Source: Brasenia schreberi (lineage: Eukaryota > Streptophyta > Magnoliopsida > Nymphaeales > Cabombaceae). Taken from it: a stretch of DNA of 64,000 bases. Positions within the stretch are counted from its first letter, which is position 1, and each line of letters begins with the position of its first letter. The translations under genes were made by a program, and so were the position numbers. Under the pieces are notes generated by a model. That model was not told the DNA's origin, searched no databases, and saw only the letters and a list, made by a program, of their open reading frames with translations. The stretch spans positions 3,820,001-3,884,000 of the forward strand of contig JAYKKT010000059.1 in NCBI GenBank assembly GCA_036023115.1, given 5' to 3'. Below are positions 54,640 to 64,000 of this stretch, in pieces.

Positions 54640-54780
54640 CGGGCTCGATGTGCTAGCTCATGTCGCAAGGCTCTGGACCCATAAGATACAGGTTGTGAGT
54701 TTGATCCCAGGCCGTCTGTACCTTGCCTCGGCCTCTCTCCTCTATTTAAAGAAGAAGAGAAAAAGAGATATTGGAGTTGT
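54640..54780 (+). mobile_element. tRNA-derived SINE
   Basis: Box-A-like GTGCTAGCTCATGTCGCAAG, box-B-like GGTTGTGAGTTTGATCCC, then CTTGCCTCGGCCTCTC and an A/G-rich end. A (TTTC)n run follows at 54,785-54,809. Confidence 0.6.
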
Positions 54781-54809
54781 AGTTTTCTTTCTTTCTTTCT
54801 TTCTTTCTT

Positions 54810-55324
54810 GTTGTTGAAAGAGTAATGCGGTTGCACTAAATTCACCGAACCCTTAGAGAGTGTTTGATTGAGGGCCTCGAGAATATCATTCATATAAAAT
54901 GTTTTGGAAGGAATTGATGTTGAGCCGTGTAAAAAGTGAGATCTTAAGATTCTGTTTTATTTTTTTTATTGTATACTAAGACTCACGTTTAATTACAACA
55001 ATTATTAAAACTGTAGTTCAAATTGTGCCATGTAATCAAACACCCTCTTAGAGTCGCGCACGAAAGATATAATTCTTCGGTTCCATCAAGTTCCATGCTG
55101 AAAACGGGCCCTAAATTTCTCGTCGTCTTCTATAATATGGAAGGCGACACCAACGAGGTGAATGTAAATTTAAGAGCACCTCAATGCGAGTACATGATCA
55201 CAAGTGGTTGTTAGAATAAATTATGTGGTTCAGTATAAAGATTTTAAGAATATTCGTTGTTGATTGTGACCTCTAGCGAAAAAATCAATGGCTCGCCAAA
55301 ACCTGACCAGTTAAAAGATCCAAT
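54810..55324. other. Intergenic, no gene recognised
   Basis: A 63-codon frame at 55,023-55,214 has no recognisable domain. Confidence 0.45.
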
Positions 55325-55380
55325 CCAAACCAAACTAAGCCTTCTCTTACACTAGGTTGGTTTAATCACATGAATCCTTA
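55325..55380 (-). mobile_element. RTE-type tail fragment, antisense
   Basis: AACTAAGCCTTCTCTTACAC, then TAGGTTGGTTTAATCACATG is a diverged antisense copy of the RTE tail. The CAA repeat has decayed. Confidence 0.6.
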
Positions 55381-55865
55381 GTCACTGCGGCAACCAACAC
55401 CAAGCTTGACTTTGTGTATGTTTGTGCATGTATGTGTGTTGGAGTTCTGACGTACCTTGGGTCACCGGATGCAGTGCCGAAGCGAAGTTGAGAACGAGAG
55501 GAAGGAGAGGAAGAAGAGTATTTTTTCCGGTTATTCGCATAGGGCTTTTAACATGGAAGAGTTTCGTTTTGTTTGTCGAATAATATTAAACAAACTTAAT
55601 GGTTGTTCATATATTAAACTTTTTTGTTTCTCTGTGTTTTTCGCTTTCTGTTAAAGTTATCATCCTTTTGTTGAAATATTTTCGCTATCTTTATTAGTAA
55701 ATTAGTTTTATTTTGAAATATTTATCTTTATCAAAAAATATCTTATGAAATCCGAAAAGAAGACCAATCTTCTCACATTTCATGAACATACATTATTGGA
55801 ACCGAAAGTGACCATCTCTAACAAGTTACATGTGTGAAGAAGAGAGCTAGCTCTCACCAGAGATT
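55381..55865. other. Intergenic, no gene recognised
   Basis: Nothing recognised. Confidence 0.4.
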
Positions 55866-55985
55866 GTACTTTTTTTTCCTACAATGGGACACAGAAGCTA
55901 TATACATCCCAAGGTATTGAACTCATGCCGTTCAACTTGTGAGTCAGCCTGGTAGTCCTGCTGATCATGCAATTTTTTTTTATAA
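55866..55985 (-). mobile_element. SINE-like element, antisense
   Basis: It starts with a T-run and ends in another. Between them the minus strand carries a tRNA-like GGCATGAGTTCAATACC box-B-like word, in the same order as 5.16 kb. Confidence 0.4.
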
Positions 55986-56019
55986 ATTTAAAAGTTGCTT
56001 ATGAACACACACATCTAAG

Positions 56020-56360
56020 TCTAGACATGTCGGGTTTTGGTTTTCCTAGAACCAAGAACCAGAATTGAATTGAGATCGGACCGGTTTTGGTCTTGGTTCA
56101 AAACCATCATTTCCGGTTTTAATTCTGGGTTGAGTTCTAAACTGATCAGAACCGGCCATAATTATAAAAGAATATAAAATTTTGAAAAAGAAACATATGG
56201 AACAGGCAGTTTTGAACCACCGGTCCCAATTCTAACCCAGCTCTGGTTTCATAGAAGGTTGAACCTGAACTGAATCTGATGATATTTGATTCTGGATCTG
56301 GTTTCAGTTTCAACGGTTCTTGACCCAGTTTGGTTTCAATTGATTGGTTTTAATCCGGTC
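56020..56360. repeat. MITE-like repeat with CCGGTT/AACCGG arms
   Basis: The left arm (GACATGTCGGGTTTTGG, GGACCGGTTTTGGTC) and right arm (CCGGTCCCAATTC, GGTTTTAATCCGG) surround an AT-rich core (AAAAGAATATAAAATTTTG). Clearest member of the six-copy group. Confidence 0.5.
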
Positions 56361-56423
56361 ATATCTTTGTTAGCCAATGAAAAGTAAACTTAAGGCTGGT
56401 GTGTTAATTTCATGCTTGTTTCC

Positions 56424-56547
<124 letters not shown>

Positions 56548-56549
56548 AA

Positions 56550-56645
56550 ACACCAATAAAATGCACCACCTTGGAATCGAACCTGTGACCGGGTTTCTGG
56601 CTTGAAGGTTCTTCTCGCCAACCCGGGCTAGGCTAGCAATGGCTC
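56550..56645 (-). mobile_element. tRNA-derived SINE, antisense
   Basis: The minus strand has box-A-like TAGCCTAGCCCGGGTTGG and a perfect box-B-like GGTTCGATTCC, followed by GGTGGTGCATTTTATTGG. It lacks a tRNA acceptor stem, so I call a SINE rather than a tRNA gene. Confidence 0.6.
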
Positions 56646-57283
56646 ATGGCAACATAGCTTCCAGGGCTTTATTTAATTGTCAAGTTGGAGTGAAGCACAA
56701 CTCAACTACATCACAACTAGAATGAATTATTGAGCCAAGCCAAGCTAGTCATCAGTGGCAAGAAGGAAATATTAAGGAAAGGATAAGGGCATCTTTGTGA
56801 TGCTCGTGCAAATAGGGAGGCCAGTCCTGACCCGCCCAACCCAGCCCAGCCCCACACGAGACGGGTGCCCTAATAACCCGCCCATCATGCACAGGAGAAC
56901 AGGGTCTGCTTTAGGGTAAACCACAGAGTCTGATGTCCCAGGTTACCCTTCTCTATAAATAAGTGATTTGATAAATTTTCATATTAGTTAATATTAAATT
57001 AAACCTTTGGCAGCAGAATCAATAAGTTCTGCGAGATAGGGCAAGTTTTAGCAGGACGGGTGAAGGTTATGAGTTCTTGAAACCCACTAGGAATAATATG
57101 GTGTTTCCTGGGTGCAGCCCTGGGCCGGGTCGGGTGCAAACCCTCACTGTTCCTGCCCATTATCGTCCTTACATGCAAACTTGCACACAGAGAACTAATG
57201 AGCACGGGGTGTGTTCATGTTGTCCCACTCAGTGAAAACAGGTTAACCCGAACCCAGCCGGAGTGTTCATATAACAACTGGTG
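56646..57283. other. Intergenic, GC-richer repeat remnants
   Basis: CCCGCCCAACCCAGCCCAGC and GGGCCGGGTCGGGTGC words at 56,835 and 57,120 form an imperfect inverted pair, probably another hAT-type MITE. Confidence 0.4.
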
Positions 57284-57523
57284 AGTACAAAACAAGACAG
57301 TTTCATATTGTGTTCGAGTTGGGTTTCGGTTTCGTCCTTGAAATTTCAACCTAGATTGAAGGGGACCTCATCACCATGGTGGGGCCGTCTGTGGCGGATA
57401 TTTCCCGTTTGGGAACGGGTCGGTACAAAGCATGACATTTTCGGGTTGTGTGCGAGTTGGGTTTCGGTGTCGTCTTTGGGATTTCAACCCTAGATTGAAG
57501 GGGACTTCATCACCATGGCGGGC
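57284..57523. repeat. 138-bp tandem duplication
   Basis: The block starting GTACAAAACAAGACA (57,285) recurs as GTACAAAGCATGACA (57,423). Shared words are GCGAGTTGGGTTTCGG-type, AGATTGAAGGGGAC and TCATCACCATGG. The period of 138 bp equals 46 codons, but a 1-bp difference changes the frame inside copy 2. Confidence 0.88.
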
Positions 57524-58089
57524 GCGTCGGTGGGGTTGCTTGCCGATGACGATGTCGTTTCTTGCGGATATTTTTGTCATAAAGGGACAAGAAGGAAGGG
57601 CCCCTCTCCTTCTTGAAGGCATTCATTAAGAAACGAGCGGATTTTGAAATCTCAACCCAGCAAAAGCACATGCTTCGATCGACACAAATTAAGAGAAATG
57701 TTAGGTTGATAATGACCTGCTATTCGCTTAAACAATCTAAACGGGTCAAAGAGAAAGAAGCGGTTGAATTCTCTCTTTCTCTTATATATATAGGAAACTC
57801 ATCATCTTCGTTTGATTGACGTAGGGATTTAAATTGAAAAAGTGAAATACTTTTGTAGGTTATATTTAATTAAATATTTTTTATTTTATCATTTCAATTA
57901 TTCATCTCAAAAACTTGTGATGGGTTCCTGTTGTTGTTTATTTTTTACTAAGTCACCTGTGGCTGAACCATGACCTTAGAGGATCATTTAATTGTTGAAA
58001 TCAAGAGCGAATGATGTGTGGATTTGAAGTTTTCTTCAGAAAAGTTTCAGACTCTTTAGGGAGTTTGGCATATTTTATTGATTCGTCGG
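57524..58089. other. Intergenic, no gene recognised
   Basis: Nothing recognised. Confidence 0.4.
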
Positions 58090-58460
58090 AATATCCTCAA
58101 TTAGACATGGTCGTTTCAAACCGTAACTGAAGTGACTTTGAAACTATCGATAACTAGACTAGTCAAACTAGCCTAAGAACCGTAACTGAACTTGGGTATC
58201 TCCTGATTAGGTTATGGTTTATATTTTTTAGGAATCGATCTAGAACAAGTGATTTTAAACCATTTGTTAATAAAATTTATTATATTTTATATGTATTTCA
58301 GGCTTCTAGCACCCCTTTTGCAAAAATATTTTTTTTAAACGATTCCAAAATCATAACGAGAACCGCTTTTGGAATGGTTCGGTTTCGGTTTTGGGTTCCA
58401 AGTAACCCGAAACCGGCGGTTTGGAACCATCAGTTCCGGTTTTGGAATCGTTTAAAAAAA
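58090..58460. repeat. MITE-like repeat with AACCG/CGGTT arms
   Basis: Left ACATGGTCGTTTCAAACCG and right CGGTTTGGAACCATCAG flank an AT-rich middle. The right arm carries ACCGAAACC-type and CGGTTTCGG words. Confidence 0.45.
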
Positions 58461-58539
58461 GGTTTACTCATAACCGAACATATTTATCCTCAATGGTCCA
58501 ATTTTAGTTTGGGAAAGTTTAATGTTAGATTCTAAAATG

Positions 58540-59480
58540 TAATAAAATTGTAATTATACGACTTCGTATTGAGTGTTTCTTTGGAAAGAGCTATTTATGT
58601 GATGTAGATGATCTTTTAAGATTAATATAAAACCAGTTGTTGATTTTTATATAAATTTTAATGTTAATAAAGTCTTTACTATTTTTTCTTCTCTAAATAA
58701 TATTGAATCATCTTATATATGATATGCTATGTTGGGTCATGTTAATTTTGATTTCATAAAAAGAATGATAAATCTAAATTTTATTCTTAAGACTACCAAG
58801 AAAACACAAATGTGGTATTTGTGTACAGGCGAAGTAATCTAGGAAATCATTCCATATAGTTAATAGAAAATTTGAAATTTTGGATTTGGTGTACACTAAT
58901 ATTTGTAAATTCAATAGAATGATAACTATGGATAACAAAAGATACTTCATTACTTTCATTGATGGTTGTAGTAGATACTATTATATTTACCTACTTAAAA
59001 ATAAAGATGAAACTTTAAAAAGTTTCAGTTTTTTTTAAATGAGACACAAACACAAACTGATAAAGTACGTAAACGATTAAGGTTCGATAGAAAAGAAGAG
59101 TATACCCTAAATTTATTTCAAGAATTTTGTCAAGACAATGGTATTGTATGCGAGGTCACTATTCCATATTCAGTACAATCTAGTGAGATAACTGAACGAA
59201 AAAATAGAACCCTATGTGATATGGTTAATGTTTTACTTTAAGTTATAGGTTACCTACCTACACGTGAGAGAAGCTTTGAATATGGCTTGTCATATTTGAA
59301 ATAAAGTTTTCTATAAATATAAAGAAGTAGTGTCTTTGAACTTTAGAAGGGTCGAAAGACCCATCTCAAATATCTTAAAGTGTGGAGTTGTCCTTCAAAA
59401 GTACTTATCTCCCGACAGAAGAGAAAGAAATTGGGACCTAAAATGTGAATGTCATATTTCTAGTTTATGTGAAGACTAGA
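58540..59480 (+). mobile_element. Ty1-copia polyprotein fragment (GAG-pre-integrase and integrase)
   Basis: Broken frames give LGHVNFDFIKRMINL (GAG-pre-integrase), then YFITFIDGCSRYYYIYLLKN and FCQDNGIV, then an integrase core with PYSVQSSEITERKNRT, and finally a segment resembling the IN C-terminus (ISNILKCGVV). Several stops. No LTR was found around it. Confidence 0.85.
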
Positions 59481-59517
59481 CTCTCTATATACAATATCTT
59501 GAGTGTACATGTGTAAA

Positions 59518-59520
<3 letters not shown>

Positions 59521-59571
<51 letters not shown>
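59521..59571. repeat. (TC)n(TA)n microsatellite
   Basis: Directly left of the MITE at 59,584. Confidence 0.9.
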
Positions 59572-59572
<1 letters not shown>

Positions 59573-59583
59573 AAGAGCTAAAA

Positions 59584-59776
59584 AGATAGTGGTAAATGTG
59601 TAATAACTTTATGTGCATAATCTTATATAAACATTTGTACCGTTAAATTGTCATTATAATAAGTGAAGTTTTGAAATAAATGTACAAAAAAATAGTGATT
59701 ATCTCAAGGATCAAATAGTGAAAATGTTTACATAAGATTAAGCAATAAGAAAAACATTATACATTTACCACTACCT

Positions 59777-59778
<2 letters not shown>
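59584..59778. mobile_element. MITE bounded by microsatellites
   Basis: The left end GATAGTGGTAAATGTGTAAT mirrors the right end (reverse complement GGTAGTGGTAAATGTATAAT). Inner words AATCTTATATAAACATTT and AATCTTATGTAAACATTT also mirror. A (TC)n(TA)n run of about 80 bp follows on the right (59,779-59,860). Confidence 0.82.
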
Positions 59779-59862
<84 letters not shown>

Positions 59863-59919
59863 GTGTGTAGAGAGAGAGAGAGAGATTCCTAACATCTTTT
59901 GGTCTTCATGGAGCATAGG

Positions 59920-60530
59920 TTTTCTATGAGCCAACTGCCTGGTTGCAGACGTTGGTCGTGGGGTTCAATATTCCGCGAGTGGGGCCAAAGATCCATGTTT
60001 CGATCTCGATTCAGTCAGCCGATACCAGGCACCGAAAAGGCCAAGTGCCTGGTTGCAGACGTTGGTCGTGGGAGCATAGGTTTTCTACGATCTCGGGAAT
60101 AAGTTATGCAAATTGCGAAAGAATACACCCAAAAGGGTGAGCCATGCGTATTTAACGTGCCATTGAGATCTCATTTATAGGCCTTTTCGGTGCCACTATC
60201 GCTTTTGGGCTGGGCACGATTGTGATGTGCCTCTCAGTCCAGACAAGCGCGACCAGCACACTATCGGATTCTTAGGCTGGGCATAGTTTCCAGAACGTAT
60301 ACCATCTCAACCCCAAAGGATGTTTGCAATCCCAGCCTGCACTCCATTGAACCATGTTTTCCGCACAAAGCCGGGCCACGCCCCCAGTGACACAAACAAG
60401 CGTGTAGGCCTCATGCGCCCTTCTGCGTTAAAACTTGCAGGCCTATGCAAGGCGGTGCAAAGAACAAGCTTGGGTGTATGCAACTTGGATCATTTGCACA
60501 TGGAAATTATAGATTGTGTTTGATTCGTGA
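59920..60530. other. GC-richer island of unknown origin with a 26-bp repeat
   Basis: A 26-bp word (TGCCTGGTTGCAGACGTTGG then TCGTGG) occurs near 59,936 and 60,046, and GAGCATAGGTTTTCTA occurs near 59,911 and 60,073. The sequence up to 60,530 is clearly less AT-rich than its neighbours, but no coding or RNA gene is recognised. Possible origins are a retrotransposon LTR or transferred organellar DNA. Confidence 0.4.
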
Positions 60531-61149
60531 TGTAAGACTCCTACTAGATCTTTAGTCTTAGACTCATATAGATCTTTAGTCTTAGACTCATATGGGCTTA
60601 TAATGATGGTTCTTTGAAACCGTGGTCTCATGCTTAATTAACAATATATTTTTGGTTTTCGTACAAGACAACAACACGAGAGAGAAAAGAGTTGCTTGGG
60701 TTCTTGTGTGAAGCCTCTAGGTACAGTTTTTGTCACCTTGCCTCTTCCATAGTGTTGAAGTTTTGTACTCAAATTAAACCTATAAAACCATAGTTTCATG
60801 TTAACAACATGTTTTGTATTTGATACACAATGAAACTTTAAGTTATAAATATCAAAAATCAAGGTTTAATTATCCTAGAACTTTGTATCAAAACACTTAA
60901 AACTTTAACTGTAATTCCACAAGTATTTAATGCATAACAAAACTTAAAAATTCAAGTACCAAAAAACAAGGTTCATTCTTCCTAAAACCTTGTATCAAAA
61001 ATTTTCCTAAGATTCATTTACATGAATGTGACAAGGGTATTGACTGTAGCATGAGAAGTGCGAGTATATGTATAACAGCGAGAGTACCACCTTCCAACTT
61101 GTCGACTTGTCCTGGTCGTTAAACAATTAAGCTATAACCCTTCTATCTG
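60531..61149. other. Intergenic, no gene recognised
   Basis: A 30-bp direct repeat (GATCTTTAGTCTTAGACTCA core) is present at 60,547-60,600. Otherwise nothing recognised. Confidence 0.45.
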
Positions 61150-61335
61150 AATCGTTAAGGTTGGCAACTCACAAGTGGAAGGTCACGAGTTCCGCACCCA
61201 ACAGTGGCGGAGGCAAGGGGCAAGGGCTCTCGTGGCCACACGATATGCCTCAAAGAAAAGGCTGCTCAACTCCCGGCCATGACATTCCAGGATTCTTACC
61301 CTAACTCCGCCTCTGGCACCCGGGATTGAATATGG
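61150..61335. repeat. SINE/MITE-like GC-richer repeat
   Basis: Contains a box-B-like GGTCACGAGTTCCGCACCC and, to the right, a CTCCGCCTCTGGCACCCGGG block mirrored by GGCGGAGGCAAGGGG. Confidence 0.35.
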
Positions 61336-62029
61336 CGTCGGCCTCACCGTTGTGCCAAAAGAAAGACACATCAAGTAAACTTCACCGAAGTATTTTCTTT
61401 GAGAAAAACCGTATGTCCCTTCCTCTTACACCTTTTCTTCTTTCTGGTTACAACGGGAGGCCGAGCCGCCCCGCCGCCCCACTCCGGGAGGAGAAACCTG
61501 TGCTCATCTTGCACCTTTTATTTGGAGTTGACGATACTAGAAAGCAAATAGTAGCGGACAAAGCCATTTATTTTACAAGGCAATATGCTATGATGATACG
61601 ACTTTGAGTTGCGACAAAACACGTTTCATCTAAGATTTTAAAGTTTTAAAGTTGCTTTCCATATACTTCAAATAAAATTATACGTTGGCGAAAATGTAAC
61701 TAAGCTCAGAACTGGATCTGTTTAGGTACTTAATCAAGCACAACCTATTTTATTACTTTTCTACCGAAGAATCTAAACAAGCCTAGGATATAGAACCAAT
61801 GAGACCATCAGTAACGGCCAGAATCAGTTTCCGTGGGCACTGGCAATGACATCTAAAGAAAGATTTCTTTAGCACACATTTATATGTATGTATCTATCGT
61901 ATGAATATATATATATATATATATTAGGAAAGTGACAAAAAGATGTTTTGTGTGAATATAAGAGAAGCATATCAGTACCAAAAAAAAGCTTAATAGTGGA
62001 GTAAATTGGTGTAAGATAAAATCAACACA
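61336..62029. other. Intergenic, no gene recognised
   Basis: A 93-codon frame at 61,326-61,607 has no recognisable domain. Short AT array at 61,908-61,924. Confidence 0.45.
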
Positions 62030-63790
62030 AAGAAGGCATGTAACAAATTACATTATGCCAAGAAGACGAGTAAAAGCTAAAAAACTTATAAGAAAGCAAA
62101 TAAAGAAACAAGAAACCCATTATTAAAGCAAAAGCCAAAATTTGAGAGTATTTATATAAAAATTTATTCAAAATAAAGTGAAAGAGATATTCTTAGGATA
62201 GCTTAGGTTAGATATAAGAAAACTAAGGATCTTACTTTTATTATATACATCAAAGATGAGGATGAGAAGATTACCGTGACGAATTATGATATCAAAAATA
62301 GATAAAAATTTATTGATATAAGTTTTTTAATGGAAATACAAATGTTAGTATTAACTTAGGATAGTTAACCAAATCAAAAAGGTATATAAACTATAATTTC
62401 TATCGATGTATTTAAAAGAATAAGTCAAAAAGACTCCTAAATATATGAAGATTGGTAAATCTATAAGATCATATAATATTCCTATAGAAGTGTGAAAACT
62501 CCTAGGAGAGATGGGGCTCATAAGGCTATTTAATAAAATATATAGAACCTAAAAAAATGCTCGAGGAATAGAGAGCGAACACACTTATATCCATATATAA
62601 GAAAAAAAAAGTCCTTTAGAATTATGTGAATTATCCAGGTATGAAGTTAATGAGTCATTATTAAATTATTAGAAAGAACTATTGAAAGTAGGTTAAGACA
62701 AGTATTGAGTACAACAGAGAACTAATTTGGATTCATGTCTGACAGATCTACTGTTTAAGTAATTCACCTATTAAGACGTCTTATGAAATATTTTAGAGCA
62801 AAAAGGAAGAACTTTACATGATATTTATTGATCTAGAAAAAACATATGATAGGGTGCTAAGAGATTTTCTTTGGAGAACCTTGAAAAAGAGAGGTATTTT
62901 ATTGATATATATAAATTTTATAAGAGACATGTGTACAACATGTAAGATGGTGTAAAAACATGTTTGAGGACTCATGAAAAAATGACAAACTCCTTTGAAG
63001 TTAATATTGGGTTACATCAAGGATCAACTTTAAGTTCATATTTATTTATATTTGTCCTTAATGAGTTAACAAATATATTAAAGATGAAGTACCTTGGTGT
63101 GTGTTATTTACAAATAACATTACGTTAGTGGAGGAGTCTAAGAAAAAAGTTAATAGAAAATTAAAATTATAGAGAAACATTAGAAAATAAAGGCTTCCGA
63201 CTTAGTAAAACAAAGACAAAATATACGAAATGTAAGTTTGACTATTTGGGTAATTCACAGGACATAGAAATTAAGATTGACACAAATTGCATCCCTCAAA
63301 AGGAAAGTTTTAAATACCTAAGGTCAATTTTTGAAAATTGAAAGGTAAATATTATAGAATAACAATTAGACCTATTATGTTTTATGGTTCTGAGTGTTGA
63401 GCAATTAATCATCAACATGTGTAAAAAAATGTCTGTTGCAGAAATGAAGACATTGAGATGGATAAGTGGTTACACAAGAAAAGACCTTATATATAATGAG
63501 GCTATTAGAAACCAATTAGGAGTAGCATCAATAGAGGATGAAATGAGAGAAAATCATTTAAGATGATTTGAACGTGTAGAAAGATAACCAAAGAATGTTC
63601 CCAAAGAAGATATGAAAATTTAGATTGTGAAAATGTTAAAAGAGAAAGAAGACGATTACAAAAGTATTAGAAAAAAACTATAAAGGATGATCTAGTTTAT
63701 ATTGAGTTAACTACTAGCATTACATATGATAGGGCTACGCGGAAAGTAGCCCATATGATGGAAAATGCTAAGTTGTTGTTGTATATAAGT
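62030..63790 (+). mobile_element. RTE-type LINE, long decayed copy
   Basis: Colinear with an RTE open reading frame with many stops. A 5' part near 62,190-62,340 reads like the region just before RT (KDED, then EKITVTNYDIKN). The RT core lies at about 62,640-63,070 (GFMSDRSTV- and GLHQGSTLSSYLF-like in broken frames). The C-terminal region lies at 63,384-63,566 (MKTLRWISGYTRKDLIYNEA). The tail ends GCTAAGTTGTTGTTG. Confidence 0.85.
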
Positions 63791-64000
63791 ATATATAAAA
63801 ACTATTATGTAAAAACTTACTCAAAGTTGGTGTGCATTTTTGGGCTATATATGATGTGATGAAGCTGAATTCATGTACTTAAACTTTTATTTAAAAATGT
63901 ATCCAATCCAAAATTGTCTCCGGAAAACAGAAAATCGATTTCAGCTCTACCTTTTCAACAAACATGGTACGGGAAAATTAAGCAGTATTAACATAATCAA
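63791..64000. other. Window edge, nothing recognised
   Basis: AT-rich sequence without recognisable features. Confidence 0.5.

Noticed and set aside
56550..56645. Possible tRNA gene (perfect box B on the minus strand)
   Set aside because: No acceptor or anticodon stem pairing was apparent, and a SINE-type body follows the box.

Overview
This is nuclear DNA of a flowering plant. Genes have GT-AG introns, are widely spaced and sit among AT-rich intergenic DNA. That DNA is full of (AT)n, (GA)n and (CA)n microsatellites, RTE-type LINE fragments, SINE-like elements, MITEs, decayed Ty1-copia pieces and one complete-ended hAT insertion. The proteins (TPD1-like, pectin methylesterase and its inhibitor domain, ARID-HMG, IREG3-type ferroportin, Rx-type NLR) are plant families. 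The species cannot be fixed from the sequence.

Layout. 1-7.4 kb: a PMEI-domain gene (minus strand) between repeats. 7.4-8.3 kb: a complete three-exon TPD1-like secreted signalling peptide gene. 8.3-14.4 kb: repeats only. 14.4-16.2 kb: a 5'-truncated, mutated IREG3/MAR1-type ferroportin pseudogene (minus), with a copia LTR starting 85 bp beyond its last surviving exon. 19.9-20.8 kb: a secreted glycine-rich protein gene (minus). 20.9-26.6 kb: repeats and microsatellite-bounded MITEs. 27.2-30.3 kb: a pectin methylesterase gene (minus) whose last exon I cannot find intact. 32.8-36.2 kb: an intact six-exon ARID/HMG-box gene. 38.0-45.3 kb: a three-exon gene for an IGR-motif mitochondrial ribosomal protein (mS41/Fyv4 type). 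Its last intron of about 6.8 kb contains an RTE LINE fragment and a 3.3-kb hAT element, both with clear target-site duplications. 46.0-46.7 kb: a truncated NLR gene (minus). 50.5-53.2 kb: a conserved plant single-TM protein gene (minus). 53.2-64 kb: repeats, including a copia integrase fragment and a 1.7-kb RTE fragment.

The genes do not form a pathway; this is an ordinary mosaic of unrelated plant genes. The PMEI and PME genes act on the same process (pectin de-esterification) but lie 25 kb apart. The most informative material is the mobile DNA. There is a short SINE-like family with an RTE-type 3' tail and target-site duplications. Two insertions of only about 50 bp consist of just that RTE tail. 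The hAT element carries a tandem palindromic GTATCG array near its 5' end. A MITE family has ends that run into (GA)n/(TA)n microsatellites.
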